Notes: generated from the sequence alone by a model not told the origin. Numbered from the stretch's first letter, positions 52,438-62,047 are shown. The stretch: DNA of 64,000 nt from Acidobacteriota bacterium (GCA_029263415.1 JAJCXN010000039.1:248001-312000); one strand, 5' to 3'. Translations and numbers: made by a program.

Positions 52438-54137
52438 TCTGTTTAGTGGGTACAAATTCGTCAGCCTCCCGCATCTGGAAGACTCTGAGTGCGGCTGGAT
52501 GGTGTGCTCTCGCTATCGCTAGCACAGGCGTCCTCAGAGCCGAGGCCGCGCTCCGTTTCGTGGAGCGTTCGGTCGACTGGGGACTCGACTTTAGGCATCA
52601 CCATGGAGGTTCGGGCGAGCGCTTCATGGTCGAGACGATGGTGGGTGGAGTCTTGGCTTTCGACTACGACGGTGATGGCGATGACGACGTTTTGTGGATC
52701 GATGGGGCGGCACTGCCGGGGTATGACCCAGAGCCGAGCGCCGGCGCACCCCGCTCGATCTTGCACCGCAACGATGGCGGTCGCTTCGTCGACGTGACTG
52801 CTTCAGCCGGGATTGCGTTCGCTGGCTACGGCTGCGGCGGCGCAGTTGCTGATATCGACGACGACGGCGATCTAGACGTACTGGTCACCGCGTTTGGCGA
52901 CAACGCGCTGTTTGTCAACCAGGGTGACGGAACGTTCCGCGAGGAGACCACTCAACGCGGGCTTCAAGATCCGTTGTGGAACTCCTCGGCAGCCTTCGCC
53001 GACGCCGATCTGGATGGTGACCTCGACCTCTACGTTGGGTCCTACGTTGATTTCAACTTGAGCAACCATAAGGCGTGCGGTAAGCCGGATCAGGGTTTGG
53101 TCGGCTACTGCCATCCGGACTCGTATCAAGGTGAACGTGACCGCTTCTACCTCAACGACGGTCTAGGCGTATTCCGTGAAGTGGGCGAGAGCGCAGGGCT
53201 GGGCGCGGCGCGCGAAGCGTCATTGGGAGTCATCTTTGCGGACGTGGACGGCGACATGTTGCCCGATATCTACGTTGCCAACGACCTGGATCCCAATCAG
53301 CTGTTCCGGAATCTAGGCGGTGCAAAATTCGAAGACGTGTCTCTCCTGTCAGGCACGGGCTATAGCCTGGCTGGTCGGGCCGAGGCCGGGATGGGGGTGG
53401 AGTTCGCGGATCTTGATCTCGATGGTCGAGGCGATTTGGTGGTGACCAACTTTGCGCTCGAGTCGAATGCCTACTACCGGAACCAAGGTCTAGGTCTGTT
53501 TATAGATTCGCGCTATCCAGCCCGTCTGGCTGAGGCATCGCTTCAATCGTTGGGTTTCGGCCTGGTCGCTGCTGACTTTGACCACGATGGCGACCAAGAC
53601 CTGCTCATTGCCAATGGTCACATTCTGGACAACGCTGAACAGCTCAGCGCGGTCAGGACCTATGCGCAACCCAACCAATTGATGCGCAACCTCGGTGGCA
53701 CCTTCGAAGAGGCGAAGGGCATCGGCCTCGACGTGGTGCGCGTCAGTCGAGGGCTTGCGGTTAGCGATCTCGACCTGGATGGCGATCTGGACGCGCTGGT
53801 TGTCAATTCGAACCAACTGTCCGAGGTCTATGAGAACGTTGGAGCAGCAACTGATCTCTTCTTGGGCCTTGCAATGCGTGCGACCGTTGGCAACGCGACT
53901 GCGATCGGTGCGCGCGTGAAGTTGTCTGGCGCTGCAGCAAGACCGCAGGTGCGCGTGCTCAAGACTGGCGGCTCGTACTTGTCTCAAAGTAGCCTGACGC
54001 TCCACTTCGGCATGCCGCTAGGCGCCCAGTCCGAGACAGCGGCGACCCTCGACATCCATTGGCCGCAGAACCCCCACGCCGTATTGCGGCTTGAGAAGGT
54101 GCCTCATGGACGGCGGTTACTGGTGATACAGCCGTAG
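52434..54137 (+). CDS. Exported ASPIC/UnbV protein, last gene of the unit
   Basis: The protein has 567 residues from GTG 52434, five bases after GGAGGGG and overlapping the TPR gene stop. A signal peptide (GWCALAIASTGVLRAEA) precedes FG-GAP blades (FDYDGDGDDDVLWI, DIDDDGDLDVLVT, DADLDGDLDLYVG). The ASPIC domain follows (GGSYLSQSSLTLHFG, IHWPQNP). It resembles the 36.6-kb ASPIC protein closely in layout. Confidence 0.88.
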   Translation: MICLVGTNSSASRIWKTLSAAGWCALAIASTGVLRAEAALRFVERSVDWGLDFRHHHGGSGERFMVETMVGGVLAFDYDGDGDDDVLWIDGAALPGYDPEPSAGAPRSILHRNDGGRFVDVTASAGIAFAGYGCGGAVADIDDDGDLDVLVTAFGDNALFVNQGDGTFREETTQRGLQDPLWNSSAAFADADLDGDLDLYVGSYVDFNLSNHKACGKPDQGLVGYCHPDSYQGERDRFYLNDGLGVFREVGESAGLGAAREASLGVIFADVDGDMLPDIYVANDLDPNQLFRNLGGAKFEDVSLLSGTGYSLAGRAEAGMGVEFADLDLDGRGDLVVTNFALESNAYYRNQGLGLFIDSRYPARLAEASLQSLGFGLVAADFDHDGDQDLLIANGHILDNAEQLSAVRTYAQPNQLMRNLGGTFEEAKGIGLDVVRVSRGLAVSDLDLDGDLDALVVNSNQLSEVYENVGAATDLFLGLAMRATVGNATAIGARVKLSGAAARPQVRVLKTGGSYLSQSSLTLHFGMPLGAQSETAATLDIHWPQNPHAVLRLEKVPHGRRLLVIQP

Positions 54138-54227
54138 CGCCGTCGTCTGCCCCTTGGCTGCGTCCCCTAACTTTGTGGGCTCTTTGGTTGAGGCTCAGAC
54201 TAGCCCTGCAAGCGAGTGGGTGTCGAG

Positions 54228-55913
54228 CTATGAACGACTGTTGAGAATTTCGAGATTCTGGGTTGCCAGTGGGTGGCCGGGCATGAGCTCGAGCACCTTC
54301 AAGAGCAGGCGTGCGGCTTCGTCGTCTTGCTTCTTGGACATCAAGACCACAGCGAGATCACTGAGCGCTCCGGTGTGATCAGGAGAAATGGTCAAAGCTT
54401 GACGGAGGGTTACCTCGGCCTGGTCGGGCTGCTCGACAGCGATCTGTGCAGCCCCGACCAAGTAGAGGGCGTCCGCCTCCAGTGGTCCCTTGTCCTTGAG
54501 CAAGGCAGACATGTCGCGCGCAATGTTCAATGCCTCTTCGGGGCGTTCAAGCAACAACAGGGCACGTGCCTCATAAAGACCCGGCCTCGGATCCTCAGGA
54601 GCGATCGCTGCTTCTGCTCGAATGCGCCGCAGCGTGTTGTCAGGATCGGTGCTCAGTCCTGCCATGGCCTCGCGCAGTACTTTGCCGGTTGGGTCTTCGA
54701 GATCTCGCTCGGAGGTGTCACCCGTTTGCTGCATGCCGCCTTGCGCCAGTTGCTGAAATCGTTGGAGGGCTTGCTGTGCTCGTTCGGTGTCGCCGGTGGC
54801 TGCCAACGCTTGGCCGAAGTTCTGCCACGCCATGCGTGAGTTGGGCTGCACCGCTACTGCGGCCTGAAGGTACTGGAGGCTGTCTTCAGCCTTGCCATCG
54901 TTGAGCAGCATGCGGCCATATTCGAGGGCGACGCTGCCCAGCAATGCTGGATCGAGCTCGTCGCGAAACTCGGGATTGGTGAGCATGCTTTCTGCGGTCG
55001 GACGGAGAGTCGTTAGTGCATCGCTCAAGGCGCCATTGCGATACTGAGCTATGGCCATGTTGAGCGCCATCTTAGGCTCTTCAATCGAAGTCCCTTCGAG
55101 GAGTTCTAGCGCCTTGGTGGAATCGCCGATGAGATTGTAGGCTTCGACCAACGAACCGCGAACATCGTTCTGCATCACGTCGGGAGCGTCCGCTAGGAGC
55201 GCTTCAAGATATCCGATGGCGCCGTAGGGATCGCCCTTCTGCAGCAGTGTGCGTCCCCACAGGAAACGGACGCCGACCTCGTGCTGCGGAAGCTCGGAAA
55301 GGAGCGTTTCGGCTTCGACCGGTCGTCTGAGCTGTACCGCTCCTGCTGCTGCTGCAATCCTTGCTTCGGCATCGTCGGGGTTCTGGCTCACCCAGCGTTT
55401 GAGCAGAGCGTATGACTGAGCCGTTTCGCCGAGTTGACCTCTGAGTAGACCGAGCTGGCGGGCCGCAGGAGAGGTGGGTGCGATGCGCACTGCCCGCGTG
55501 AGGTAGCGATCGGCGCGTTGAACGTCACCCTGATCCATCGCTGCGCGACCGGCATTGAACAGCACTGCGGGATTGGCGTCGTCTTGTTCGGCGATCGGAC
55601 CTAGCAGTTCGAGTGCCTCAGTGTTGCGACCGACCTCGGCGTAGAGAGCGCCAAGAATCGCAGTCAGTTGAGACGGGCTATCGGTCCGTGCCGCACGCAC
55701 CGCCTCTAGTTCCGCGATCGCTCCGGCGAGATCGCTGCTTGCCATGAGCTCCTGGAAGCTGGTCAGCGCCGTTCTGAGGTCGTCGTCGGCCATGTCTTGT
55801 GCAACGCCTTGAGTGGCGAACAGAGAACCGACGAAGAGCAAGATCATCACCACCAAGCTAAGGCGGCGTAAGGAAGCGAGATGGACGGTGTTGTTGGTAG
55901 CTGTGGCGAGCAT
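54228..55913 (-). CDS. Exported TPR protein
   Basis: The 561-residue protein starts at ATG 55913. A signal peptide (LSLVVMILLFVGSLFATQGVAQ) is followed by TPR-like repeats throughout, e.g. AEVGRNTEALELLGPIAEQ, AMDQGDVQRADRYLTRA and GDTERAQQALQRFQQL. It has no catalytic domain. It converges with the ASPIC gene and is preceded on its own strand by a decayed ASPIC fragment, so it may once have been an ASPIC-TPR pair. Confidence 0.85.
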   Translation of the reverse strand: MLATATNNTVHLASLRRLSLVVMILLFVGSLFATQGVAQDMADDDLRTALTSFQELMASSDLAGAIAELEAVRAARTDSPSQLTAILGALYAEVGRNTEALELLGPIAEQDDANPAVLFNAGRAAMDQGDVQRADRYLTRAVRIAPTSPAARQLGLLRGQLGETAQSYALLKRWVSQNPDDAEARIAAAAGAVQLRRPVEAETLLSELPQHEVGVRFLWGRTLLQKGDPYGAIGYLEALLADAPDVMQNDVRGSLVEAYNLIGDSTKALELLEGTSIEEPKMALNMAIAQYRNGALSDALTTLRPTAESMLTNPEFRDELDPALLGSVALEYGRMLLNDGKAEDSLQYLQAAVAVQPNSRMAWQNFGQALAATGDTERAQQALQRFQQLAQGGMQQTGDTSERDLEDPTGKVLREAMAGLSTDPDNTLRRIRAEAAIAPEDPRPGLYEARALLLLERPEEALNIARDMSALLKDKGPLEADALYLVGAAQIAVEQPDQAEVTLRQALTISPDHTGALSDLAVVLMSKKQDDEAARLLLKVLELMPGHPLATQNLEILNSRS

Positions 55914-56084
55914 CGATGAGACTCCTGATCTGCACGCGTGCGGATCGGCGTGGGCCGCCTAGGTAGTGGCCGGTGGTGATGTAGAGAGGAGGAGGGGCAA
56001 AACCAACCCGGTTTGGTCAGCGGTGTGGAGGAGTTTCGCTGGTGCGCCTATTGAGTGTGGGGTGGCAATCACTGGGCGCAACTT

Positions 56085-56273
56085 GCCCGTCCCCTGTAAC
56101 ACACGATGATATCGGTTGATTTCTCCGCCCGTGTAGCTTTCTTGAGCTCTGCTCGGCCCAGGTGCGGCGACCGACTCCAGGGCAGTAGCGTCGCCAAGGC
56201 CGAAGTGAGCGGGATATCTGGAGCCACCGAATGATGCGCTTGCGTTGAGGATCTCGTTCGAGGTCTGAGGGGA
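56085..56273 (-). pseudogene. Remnant of an ASPIC/UnbV C-terminal domain
   Basis: On the minus strand the peptide TSNEILNASASFGGSRYPAH is followed by FGLGDATALESV and ends INRYHRVLQG. It has the ASPIC plan (GSSF-type start, FGLG, then WPSG region). The WPSG part is garbled (APGPSRAQES), suggesting a small frameshift, and no N-terminal propeller or start is present. It lies directly upstream of the TPR gene, where an ASPIC partner would be expected. Confidence 0.65.
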
Positions 56274-56438
56274 CCGGCTCATCACGGGCATCAGAGATGC
56301 TTATGGGGTGCGCTAACAAGGAAGTTGGGTAAGGGCCGCAGATGAGGATCGGTATCGTTCGTGGCAGGATTGGGTAGAAGACGCGATGATTCAACTGCTG
56401 GGATCTTGACCCGGAGTTCTGAGCACTGCGTGAATGGA

Positions 56439-57419
56439 ATGAAAAGACACCACACCATACTCCTAGTGACATCCGAGCCAACTGTTGAAAGGGCCAAGCC
56501 TGGTGGCGGCTATCGGCTACCGCCGGTTGCCCAGGCGATTGTGATGGTGATTGGTCTGGCACTGAGCGCTGCACCTTCGGCTGGGCAGATGCCTGTGCGT
56601 GAGGTTTCTGGCGAGCTTGAGGAACTCACTCGGTGGGCTCGGACCGTGGTGGCAGACGGACGGCCTGAGCAACTCGGCCTACGGTTTGCCCCAATCCTCT
56701 CGAACTGGCGCCAGGCAGGTCGGACAGCGCAGTCGCGGCAGCTGTTGTCGCACTGGACTCGACTTGTGCCTGGAGCTTCTGGTGCATGGCTACAGCTCGG
56801 TGACCTTCTGGGCGAGCTTCAGGAGTTCCCCGAGGCGATCGAGGTGTACTCCAAGGGCATCGAGGCTGCGACCGCTTCTGATGGTCTCGGCGCCGAGCGC
56901 AACCAAGCAACCCCTGTCCTGGTTGACCTTCATTTAGGTCTTGCCATGGCCAGCTGGGAGCTGGGCGATGTGGCGACGGCCGAGCGCTCGTTCGAACTTG
57001 TACTCGATAATGCACCGTCGCAGTTCGCCCTGCTCCAGTGGACCCGATTCTTGGCGTGGCAGGGCCGCGCCGTTGAGGCTCTTGAGGTTCTGGGTCGGTT
57101 GCCAAAGCAACTGCGCGATCGTGGAGATGTAGTGTTGCTCGAGGCCAAGGTCTGTGCGGCATCGATCAAGGCGAGTGACACCGCTGGATCATCCCAAGGC
57201 GCTTGCGACGCTCAGGCTGCGCTGGCCTCCTTTCAGCGCGCGGTGGAACTTCTGCCCGATCACGCGGAGGCTCACTACGGCTTGGCGCGCTCCTACCTAA
57301 GGGTTGGTGAGCGAGATCGGGCAGCGGCAGCCATGAGCCGGTACCGACAGTTGTTGACTGAAGATCTGGAAGCGACGCTGCGACCGCGAACGCCAGATGG
57401 GGTGTTGCCGCGCAACTGA
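56439..57419 (+). CDS. Exported TPR protein
   Basis: The protein has 326 residues from ATG 56439 (MKRHHTILLV); the frame is open from 56361. A hydrophobic segment (VAQAIVMVIGLALSAAPSAGQ) near residues 31-50 is the probable signal. TPR-like pairs follow (LGELQEFPEAIEVYSKGI, LPDHAEAHYGLARSYLRVGERD). It is divergent from the preceding TPR gene and converges on the sulfatase pair. Confidence 0.75.
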   Translation: MKRHHTILLVTSEPTVERAKPGGGYRLPPVAQAIVMVIGLALSAAPSAGQMPVREVSGELEELTRWARTVVADGRPEQLGLRFAPILSNWRQAGRTAQSRQLLSHWTRLVPGASGAWLQLGDLLGELQEFPEAIEVYSKGIEAATASDGLGAERNQATPVLVDLHLGLAMASWELGDVATAERSFELVLDNAPSQFALLQWTRFLAWQGRAVEALEVLGRLPKQLRDRGDVVLLEAKVCAASIKASDTAGSSQGACDAQAALASFQRAVELLPDHAEAHYGLARSYLRVGERDRAAAAMSRYRQLLTEDLEATLRPRTPDGVLPRN

Positions 57420-57463
57420 AGGACGTCGGTGTCGGGAGGCTACGGCTGTTTGCCGCACTAGGC

Positions 57464-57501
57464 GCCGGAACTAGCGGCCGGAGCTAGCGGCCGGAGTTCT
57501 G
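57464..57501 (+). repeat. 13-bp tandem repeat at the sulfatase gene end
   Basis: GCCGGARCTAGCG occurs twice, plus a partial third copy. The sulfatase stop codon (TAG on the minus strand) lies in it, so the 13-bp period, not a multiple of three, is tolerated after the stop. Confidence 0.85.
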
Positions 57502-59697
57502 ATTGAACGCGCCCGGGAACCGCTGTTGGGCGGACCGGAGCAGTGCCTGAGCCGAGGCTTCGTCGCCGAGAGTGCGCAAAGTCTGCACGGCTTCAAGATA
57601 TGCCGTCGGCGTGTCGTTGACCTCGAGCATCGACTGCAGTGTGGTGATCGCGCCTCCAGGGTTGGACTTGAGTGCCTGCAGGACAGCCAGGTGGGTATAG
57701 GGAGCGAGTTCTGCCGGCGACCGTTCGATCTCGAGTCGAAATGCGACCTCAGCGGGCTCGAGTCGGTTGAGTCGGGCCAGGGCGCTGCCGCGCTCAAACT
57801 CGAGGCCTTTGAGGATTTCGATGTCGTTGCGGCCCTGAAACTCCGCGTCGACCTCGTCAGCGGCAGCGAGCGCCTGTTCGAACTGCCCCTGTTTGACCAG
57901 CAGCGCTACGCGGGTGATCAGCGGTTCGATCCGACCGCTGCGCTTGGCAAGCGCGGTTGCTAGGTGAGAGCTTGCGCCGTCTAGGTCGCCGCCGAGGAGC
58001 GCGATTTGTGCCAAGAGATCGTGAGCAGCATCCTGAGTGGGTGCGGCAATCAGGGCGTGTTCTCGGGCCAAACCACTCTGGCCGGTCTCGAGATAGATCT
58101 CGGCGAGCGAGAGCGCAACGGGGCCGGAGCCATTGGGGGCATTGGCCAAGGCGGTGGTGTAGGCCTTGATGGCGCGGGGAAAGTCGCGGGCACGGCGGTA
58201 GGTCTTGCCGAGCTGTTCCCAAGCGAACACCATTCCCGGATCCTCTTTGGTCACCGCCGAATAGCGTTGCACCGCTTCGTCGAGTTGGCCAGCAGCGAGA
58301 GCGCTGGCGGCGCGGCCGAGGTCTTCGAGCACGCCGATCCGGGACTTTGGATCAGGGAGATCGCCGATCCGGGAGGCGCCGCCGCTGACATATCCCAAGC
58401 GCTCTAGCCGCGCTTGGGTTTCGGCATCGACCTCCGCCGGCGCCACTAGCTCCCGATCAATGGCGTCGATTGCTGCGGATAGCTTGCGAGCCGTAGCGCG
58501 TTCACTTTGCAAAAGATTGTTGGTTTCAGCTGGATCCTGGCTCAGGTCGAAGAGCTCGGGATCTGGACCTTGAATGTAGTGATAGCGCCCATCGATCATG
58601 GAGGCTAGATCGCTCCAGCCAAAGTGGATCCGGGGATACATGCTCTCCGAGAAGACGAGTCGATCTCGACCGTGCAAGTCGAACAAGGAGGTGCCGCGGA
58701 TGGACGGGTTCACGGTTATCGGGTCGATATCGAGGAGTTCGAGGATCGTTGGCAGAACGTCGACCAGTTGGGCCGGTTCGGACACCATGGTGCCGCCACG
58801 TTGTCCGCGCGGCAGGCGCACCATGAGTGGGACCTGCAGGACTTCTCGGTAGAGCAGGACCTCGTGCTCGTACTCGCCATGATCGTTCAGGCCCTCACCG
58901 TGATCAGAGAGCAGAACGATCAGCGCCTGATCGAACAGCTTCAAGCGGCGGAGTTCAACAAACAATCGCCCCATCACCAGATCGGCTTCTGCTACTTCGC
59001 CGTCGTAGGCGGAGGCGTAGCGAGACTTGAACGGTTCGGCAGGGTCGTTCGGTGTGTGTGGTTCGTAGATGTGAAAGAACAGAAACGGAGGCTTGCCGGA
59101 ATCAGCGTTGCCTTGCAGTAGTTCCACGGCCGATTGCAATGTCTTGAGCCCGGACCGCTGCAGAGCGCCCAGCGCGGTCCCGCTGGTGACCTTGATGCCG
59201 TCGTCGTAGTGATCGAAGCCACGAGCGATACCGCTGGTGGCGCGCAAGACGTAAGCCGAGACGGCTCCTAAGGTGGCGTAGCCTTGGCGCTGCAGGATTT
59301 CCGGCAGCACCGCCGTGTCCTCACTAACTCGGTAGCCAACATTGTCCCTGACTCGATGATCGACCGGCCAGACGCCACTGAAGATCGAGGTGTGCGCCGG
59401 CAGCGTCAACGGCATGTTCGAGTAGGCCCGCTCGAACAGGATCGACTCCGAGCGGAAGGCGTCAATGCTTGGCGTCTCAACACCGTCGTAGCCATAGGCT
59501 GGCAGTCGGTCCGATCTCAGTGTGTCGATAGAGATCAAGATGATGGGCGTGTTGGGGGGCAGCTTGGGAGAAGCTGAGGAGACACCTTCGCTGTCACTGA
59601 CCGCGTTCGTGCCGCCGCTGCAGCTGGCCACCAGAATGGAAAGAGTAAGCGCAAAGATGAGGTGCCGCCCGTGATGCCGGGTCTGGTTTGCTGTCAT
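57484..59697 (-). CDS. Sulfatase-fold/TPR lipoprotein (first of pair)
   Basis: The 737-residue protein has a lipoprotein signal (LVASC). Residues ~50-460 form a sulfatase-like domain with ISIDTLRSD (Asp 58), FHIYEPHTP and LLSDHGEG. The nucleophile position is Thr 98 in LTLPAHTS, not the Cys or Ser of formylglycine sulfatases, so it is more like LTA synthase/phosphoethanolamine transferases or phosphodiesterases. Residues ~480-737 are TPR repeats. It probably acts on a phosphate or sulfate ester at the cell surface, guided by its TPR part. It overlaps the upstream gene by four bases. Confidence 0.88.
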   Translation of the reverse strand: MTANQTRHHGRHLIFALTLSILVASCSGGTNAVSDSEGVSSASPKLPPNTPIILISIDTLRSDRLPAYGYDGVETPSIDAFRSESILFERAYSNMPLTLPAHTSIFSGVWPVDHRVRDNVGYRVSEDTAVLPEILQRQGYATLGAVSAYVLRATSGIARGFDHYDDGIKVTSGTALGALQRSGLKTLQSAVELLQGNADSGKPPFLFFHIYEPHTPNDPAEPFKSRYASAYDGEVAEADLVMGRLFVELRRLKLFDQALIVLLSDHGEGLNDHGEYEHEVLLYREVLQVPLMVRLPRGQRGGTMVSEPAQLVDVLPTILELLDIDPITVNPSIRGTSLFDLHGRDRLVFSESMYPRIHFGWSDLASMIDGRYHYIQGPDPELFDLSQDPAETNNLLQSERATARKLSAAIDAIDRELVAPAEVDAETQARLERLGYVSGGASRIGDLPDPKSRIGVLEDLGRAASALAAGQLDEAVQRYSAVTKEDPGMVFAWEQLGKTYRRARDFPRAIKAYTTALANAPNGSGPVALSLAEIYLETGQSGLAREHALIAAPTQDAAHDLLAQIALLGGDLDGASSHLATALAKRSGRIEPLITRVALLVKQGQFEQALAAADEVDAEFQGRNDIEILKGLEFERGSALARLNRLEPAEVAFRLEIERSPAELAPYTHLAVLQALKSNPGGAITTLQSMLEVNDTPTAYLEAVQTLRTLGDEASAQALLRSAQQRFPGAFNQNSGR

Positions 59698-61913
59698 CGG
59701 CTGAGGCTCACGAGAAGTTCGCTGGCTCGTCGTTGGTCGGCGGCATAAAGATCTGCGGGTGCCTCAGCGACAAAACGCTCGAGTGCACGCACTGCTTCGT
59801 TGCGGCGTCCTGCTTCGGCGGAGACGATGGCGTAGTTGTAGAGCACGTCGAAGTCTTTGGGGTCCAGTCTCAAGGAGCGTTGCCACGCTTCGAGTGCCGG
59901 TCCTCGTTGGTTGAGGTTGTACCGCGCGATACCAAGGTAGTTCCAAGGAAGAGCGAGGTTTTCATTCAGATTGATCGCTTGTTGGGCTTGCTCTTGTGCC
60001 AATGGCCAATTGCCAGCCTGCACTGCGACAAGCGCTAGCGCCTCGTACGCTTGCGCGTTCTCATCGTCACGTTTGAGGACGTCTGTCAGAGTCTCGCGCG
60101 CGCCCTCGAGTTGGCCTGCCTTCGCCTGAGCTTGTGCGTAGGCGAGAAGGGTATCGAGATCGCCGCTTTCGACCAACGGCTCTAACACTCTGAGTGCTTC
60201 TTGGTGCCTCCCTGCTTCTGCTAGCGACAAACCCAGTTGCCGCAAGAGTGAGGGGGTAGTGGTGCCGTTGCGGTAGGCGTCTGAGAGAACACGGAGTGCT
60301 TCTCTCTTGTTGCCGGCCTCCAGCAAGACTTGGGCAAGGTGGTAGTGGCCCAAGCCCATTTGAGGACGGAGTCGCACCATGCTGCGGGCAAGCTCCGTTG
60401 CCTGTTCGAGGCGGCCGCGTCGGTAGGCGTCGATGAACTTGTGGAGGGTGTCGTCCAATGTGACCAAGTTCTTTGGATCATCCGCGGCGGTAAACTCCGT
60501 TGGGACGTTGGATGGGCCGCCCCCGGAGAGGTAACCGAGGCTCTCAAGAGCCCTACGCTCTTCTTCACTCACCGCGCCGGCCTGGGGTGGCCATTGCGAT
60601 TCCGTGGGTAGCACGCTGCACACGCGATCAGCGACGAGTTTTTGCTTGGGCAACAGATTGGCGAGTTCGGTGGGATCAAGATCGAGATCGTAAAGTTCGG
60701 CCACCGGTAGGTCGATGCACTTCTTGGCCGTCCAGGTGTCGGCCAGAAGATCGGCTTCGATGACGCCGCGGAGCGGGGCCCAACCGCGCAAGAGAGTGCC
60801 GTTGAGAGCCTCGAAGTAGGTGGTCACCGGTGATGTCTGCGGACTAGAAAGCAGGCTCCGGCCGGTCAGCGCAGCAGGACTCTGCAGGCCAACGCTCTGC
60901 AGAATGGTCGGCACGATGTCTCGATGGGAAGCCGGTTCCTCACTGAGTTCTGGGGCAAGTCCTCCGCCCCAGAGGAGCAAGGGCACCCGTAGCGTCGCGT
61001 CATAGGCGAACAGGCCATGGGTAGCTTCGCCGTGCTCGCCTAGGGACTCTCCATGATCTCCAGTGACTACGACCAGGGTGGTCGAGGCAGCTGGATCGGA
61101 ACCGTCCAACAACGGATCGAGGATTCTAGCGAGGTGCCGATCGACGTCGGCAACTTCGCCGAGATAGGCGTTGCCACCAGTCTCCGCTAAGGCCTGCTGC
61201 GTGGGCGAGTAGGGAGTGTGTGGATCATAAAGGTGCAGCCAAAGGAAGCGCTGACGGTCTTGGTGTTGACGCCACCAGGCCAGGCCGAGATCAACCACGT
61301 CACTGCCGTTCCGTTCGGCCATGCTAAAGCTGACTCCATCTCCTTTAGGAAAGGAGTCGTCGTAGCTATCGAAACCCTGGTCGAGCCCGTTGCTTGAGTC
61401 GAGTGGGAAAGCACCGACCACCGCACCGCTGGTGAAGCCTTCCGCCTTGAGGCGCTCCGCGAGGGTGACGTGGTTACTTCGTAGAAAGAAGCCAGCGTTG
61501 TCTCGCACCCCGTGCTGGTAAGGCAACAGCCCAGTCAGGATGTTGGCGTGCGAGGGCAAGGTAAGGACATTGTGAGCGTGGGCGCGTTTGAATAGCAGGC
61601 CGGTCTTGGCCAATCGGTCGAGGGTAGGCGTCTTCGCAGTTTGTGATCCGGCGAAGCCAGCCGCGTCGTAGCGCCACGTATCGATCGTGATCAGCAACAC
61701 GTTTTGGTAGAGCCCATCAGGTGCTCGACTCGTTGCAGGGAGGTTCCGTGCGCCGGGTCCGTGGGGCGCTCCGCCTGCCGGAGAGACTGCATCGAGCAGT
61801 GACCCGGAGTCAGCTTCATGGGCCTCCTCGCCCGATGCACAGCCAGTGGCTAGAGCAATGGTGGTGGCGATGAGGCACGCTGTGCAGATCGATGGGGGTT
61901 TGCGGAAAAACAC
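59694..61913 (-). CDS. Sulfatase-fold/TPR lipoprotein (second of pair)
   Basis: The 739-residue paralogue of the preceding protein has a lipoprotein signal (LATGC). The sulfatase domain has ITIDTWRYD (Asp 78), Thr 118 in LTLPSHANILTG, LYDPHTPY and VTGDHGESLGEHG. TPR repeats fill residues ~500-739. Again Thr replaces formylglycine. It is the upstream gene of the pair (ATGA overlap). The two differ enough that they probably have different substrates. Confidence 0.88.
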   Translation of the reverse strand: MFFRKPPSICTACLIATTIALATGCASGEEAHEADSGSLLDAVSPAGGAPHGPGARNLPATSRAPDGLYQNVLLITIDTWRYDAAGFAGSQTAKTPTLDRLAKTGLLFKRAHAHNVLTLPSHANILTGLLPYQHGVRDNAGFFLRSNHVTLAERLKAEGFTSGAVVGAFPLDSSNGLDQGFDSYDDSFPKGDGVSFSMAERNGSDVVDLGLAWWRQHQDRQRFLWLHLYDPHTPYSPTQQALAETGGNAYLGEVADVDRHLARILDPLLDGSDPAASTTLVVVTGDHGESLGEHGEATHGLFAYDATLRVPLLLWGGGLAPELSEEPASHRDIVPTILQSVGLQSPAALTGRSLLSSPQTSPVTTYFEALNGTLLRGWAPLRGVIEADLLADTWTAKKCIDLPVAELYDLDLDPTELANLLPKQKLVADRVCSVLPTESQWPPQAGAVSEEERRALESLGYLSGGGPSNVPTEFTAADDPKNLVTLDDTLHKFIDAYRRGRLEQATELARSMVRLRPQMGLGHYHLAQVLLEAGNKREALRVLSDAYRNGTTTPSLLRQLGLSLAEAGRHQEALRVLEPLVESGDLDTLLAYAQAQAKAGQLEGARETLTDVLKRDDENAQAYEALALVAVQAGNWPLAQEQAQQAINLNENLALPWNYLGIARYNLNQRGPALEAWQRSLRLDPKDFDVLYNYAIVSAEAGRRNEAVRALERFVAEAPADLYAADQRRASELLVSLSR

Positions 61914-61984
61914 GGTTGTGAGCTTAGAGCAAAAGAAGCCGAAGAAGGATCCAAGCGTACGGATCCTGACTCCGGCTTCATGCC

Positions 61985-62010
61985 TGAGAGGAGCAGATCT
62001 GCTCCTCTCA
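61985..62010. other. 26-bp perfect palindrome
   Basis: TGAGAGGAGCAGA and its exact complement TCTGCTCCTCTCA abut with no loop. It lies 71 bases upstream of the sulfatase-TPR gene and downstream of the carboxypeptidase-regulatory/TPR gene stop. It has no T-run, so an operator dimer site or a transcript-end cruciform are both possible. A second hairpin, AGAGCC-CAAAAA-GGCTCT, lies at 62032-62049. Confidence 0.7.
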
Positions 62011-62047
62011 AGGTGGGGCTGTTTCGGTCTAAGAGCCCAAAAAGGCT

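Noticed and set aside
56017-56574. A minus-strand 185-codon frame over the ASPIC relic.
   Set aside because: It uses a different frame from the one with ASPIC motifs and shows no recognisable protein features.
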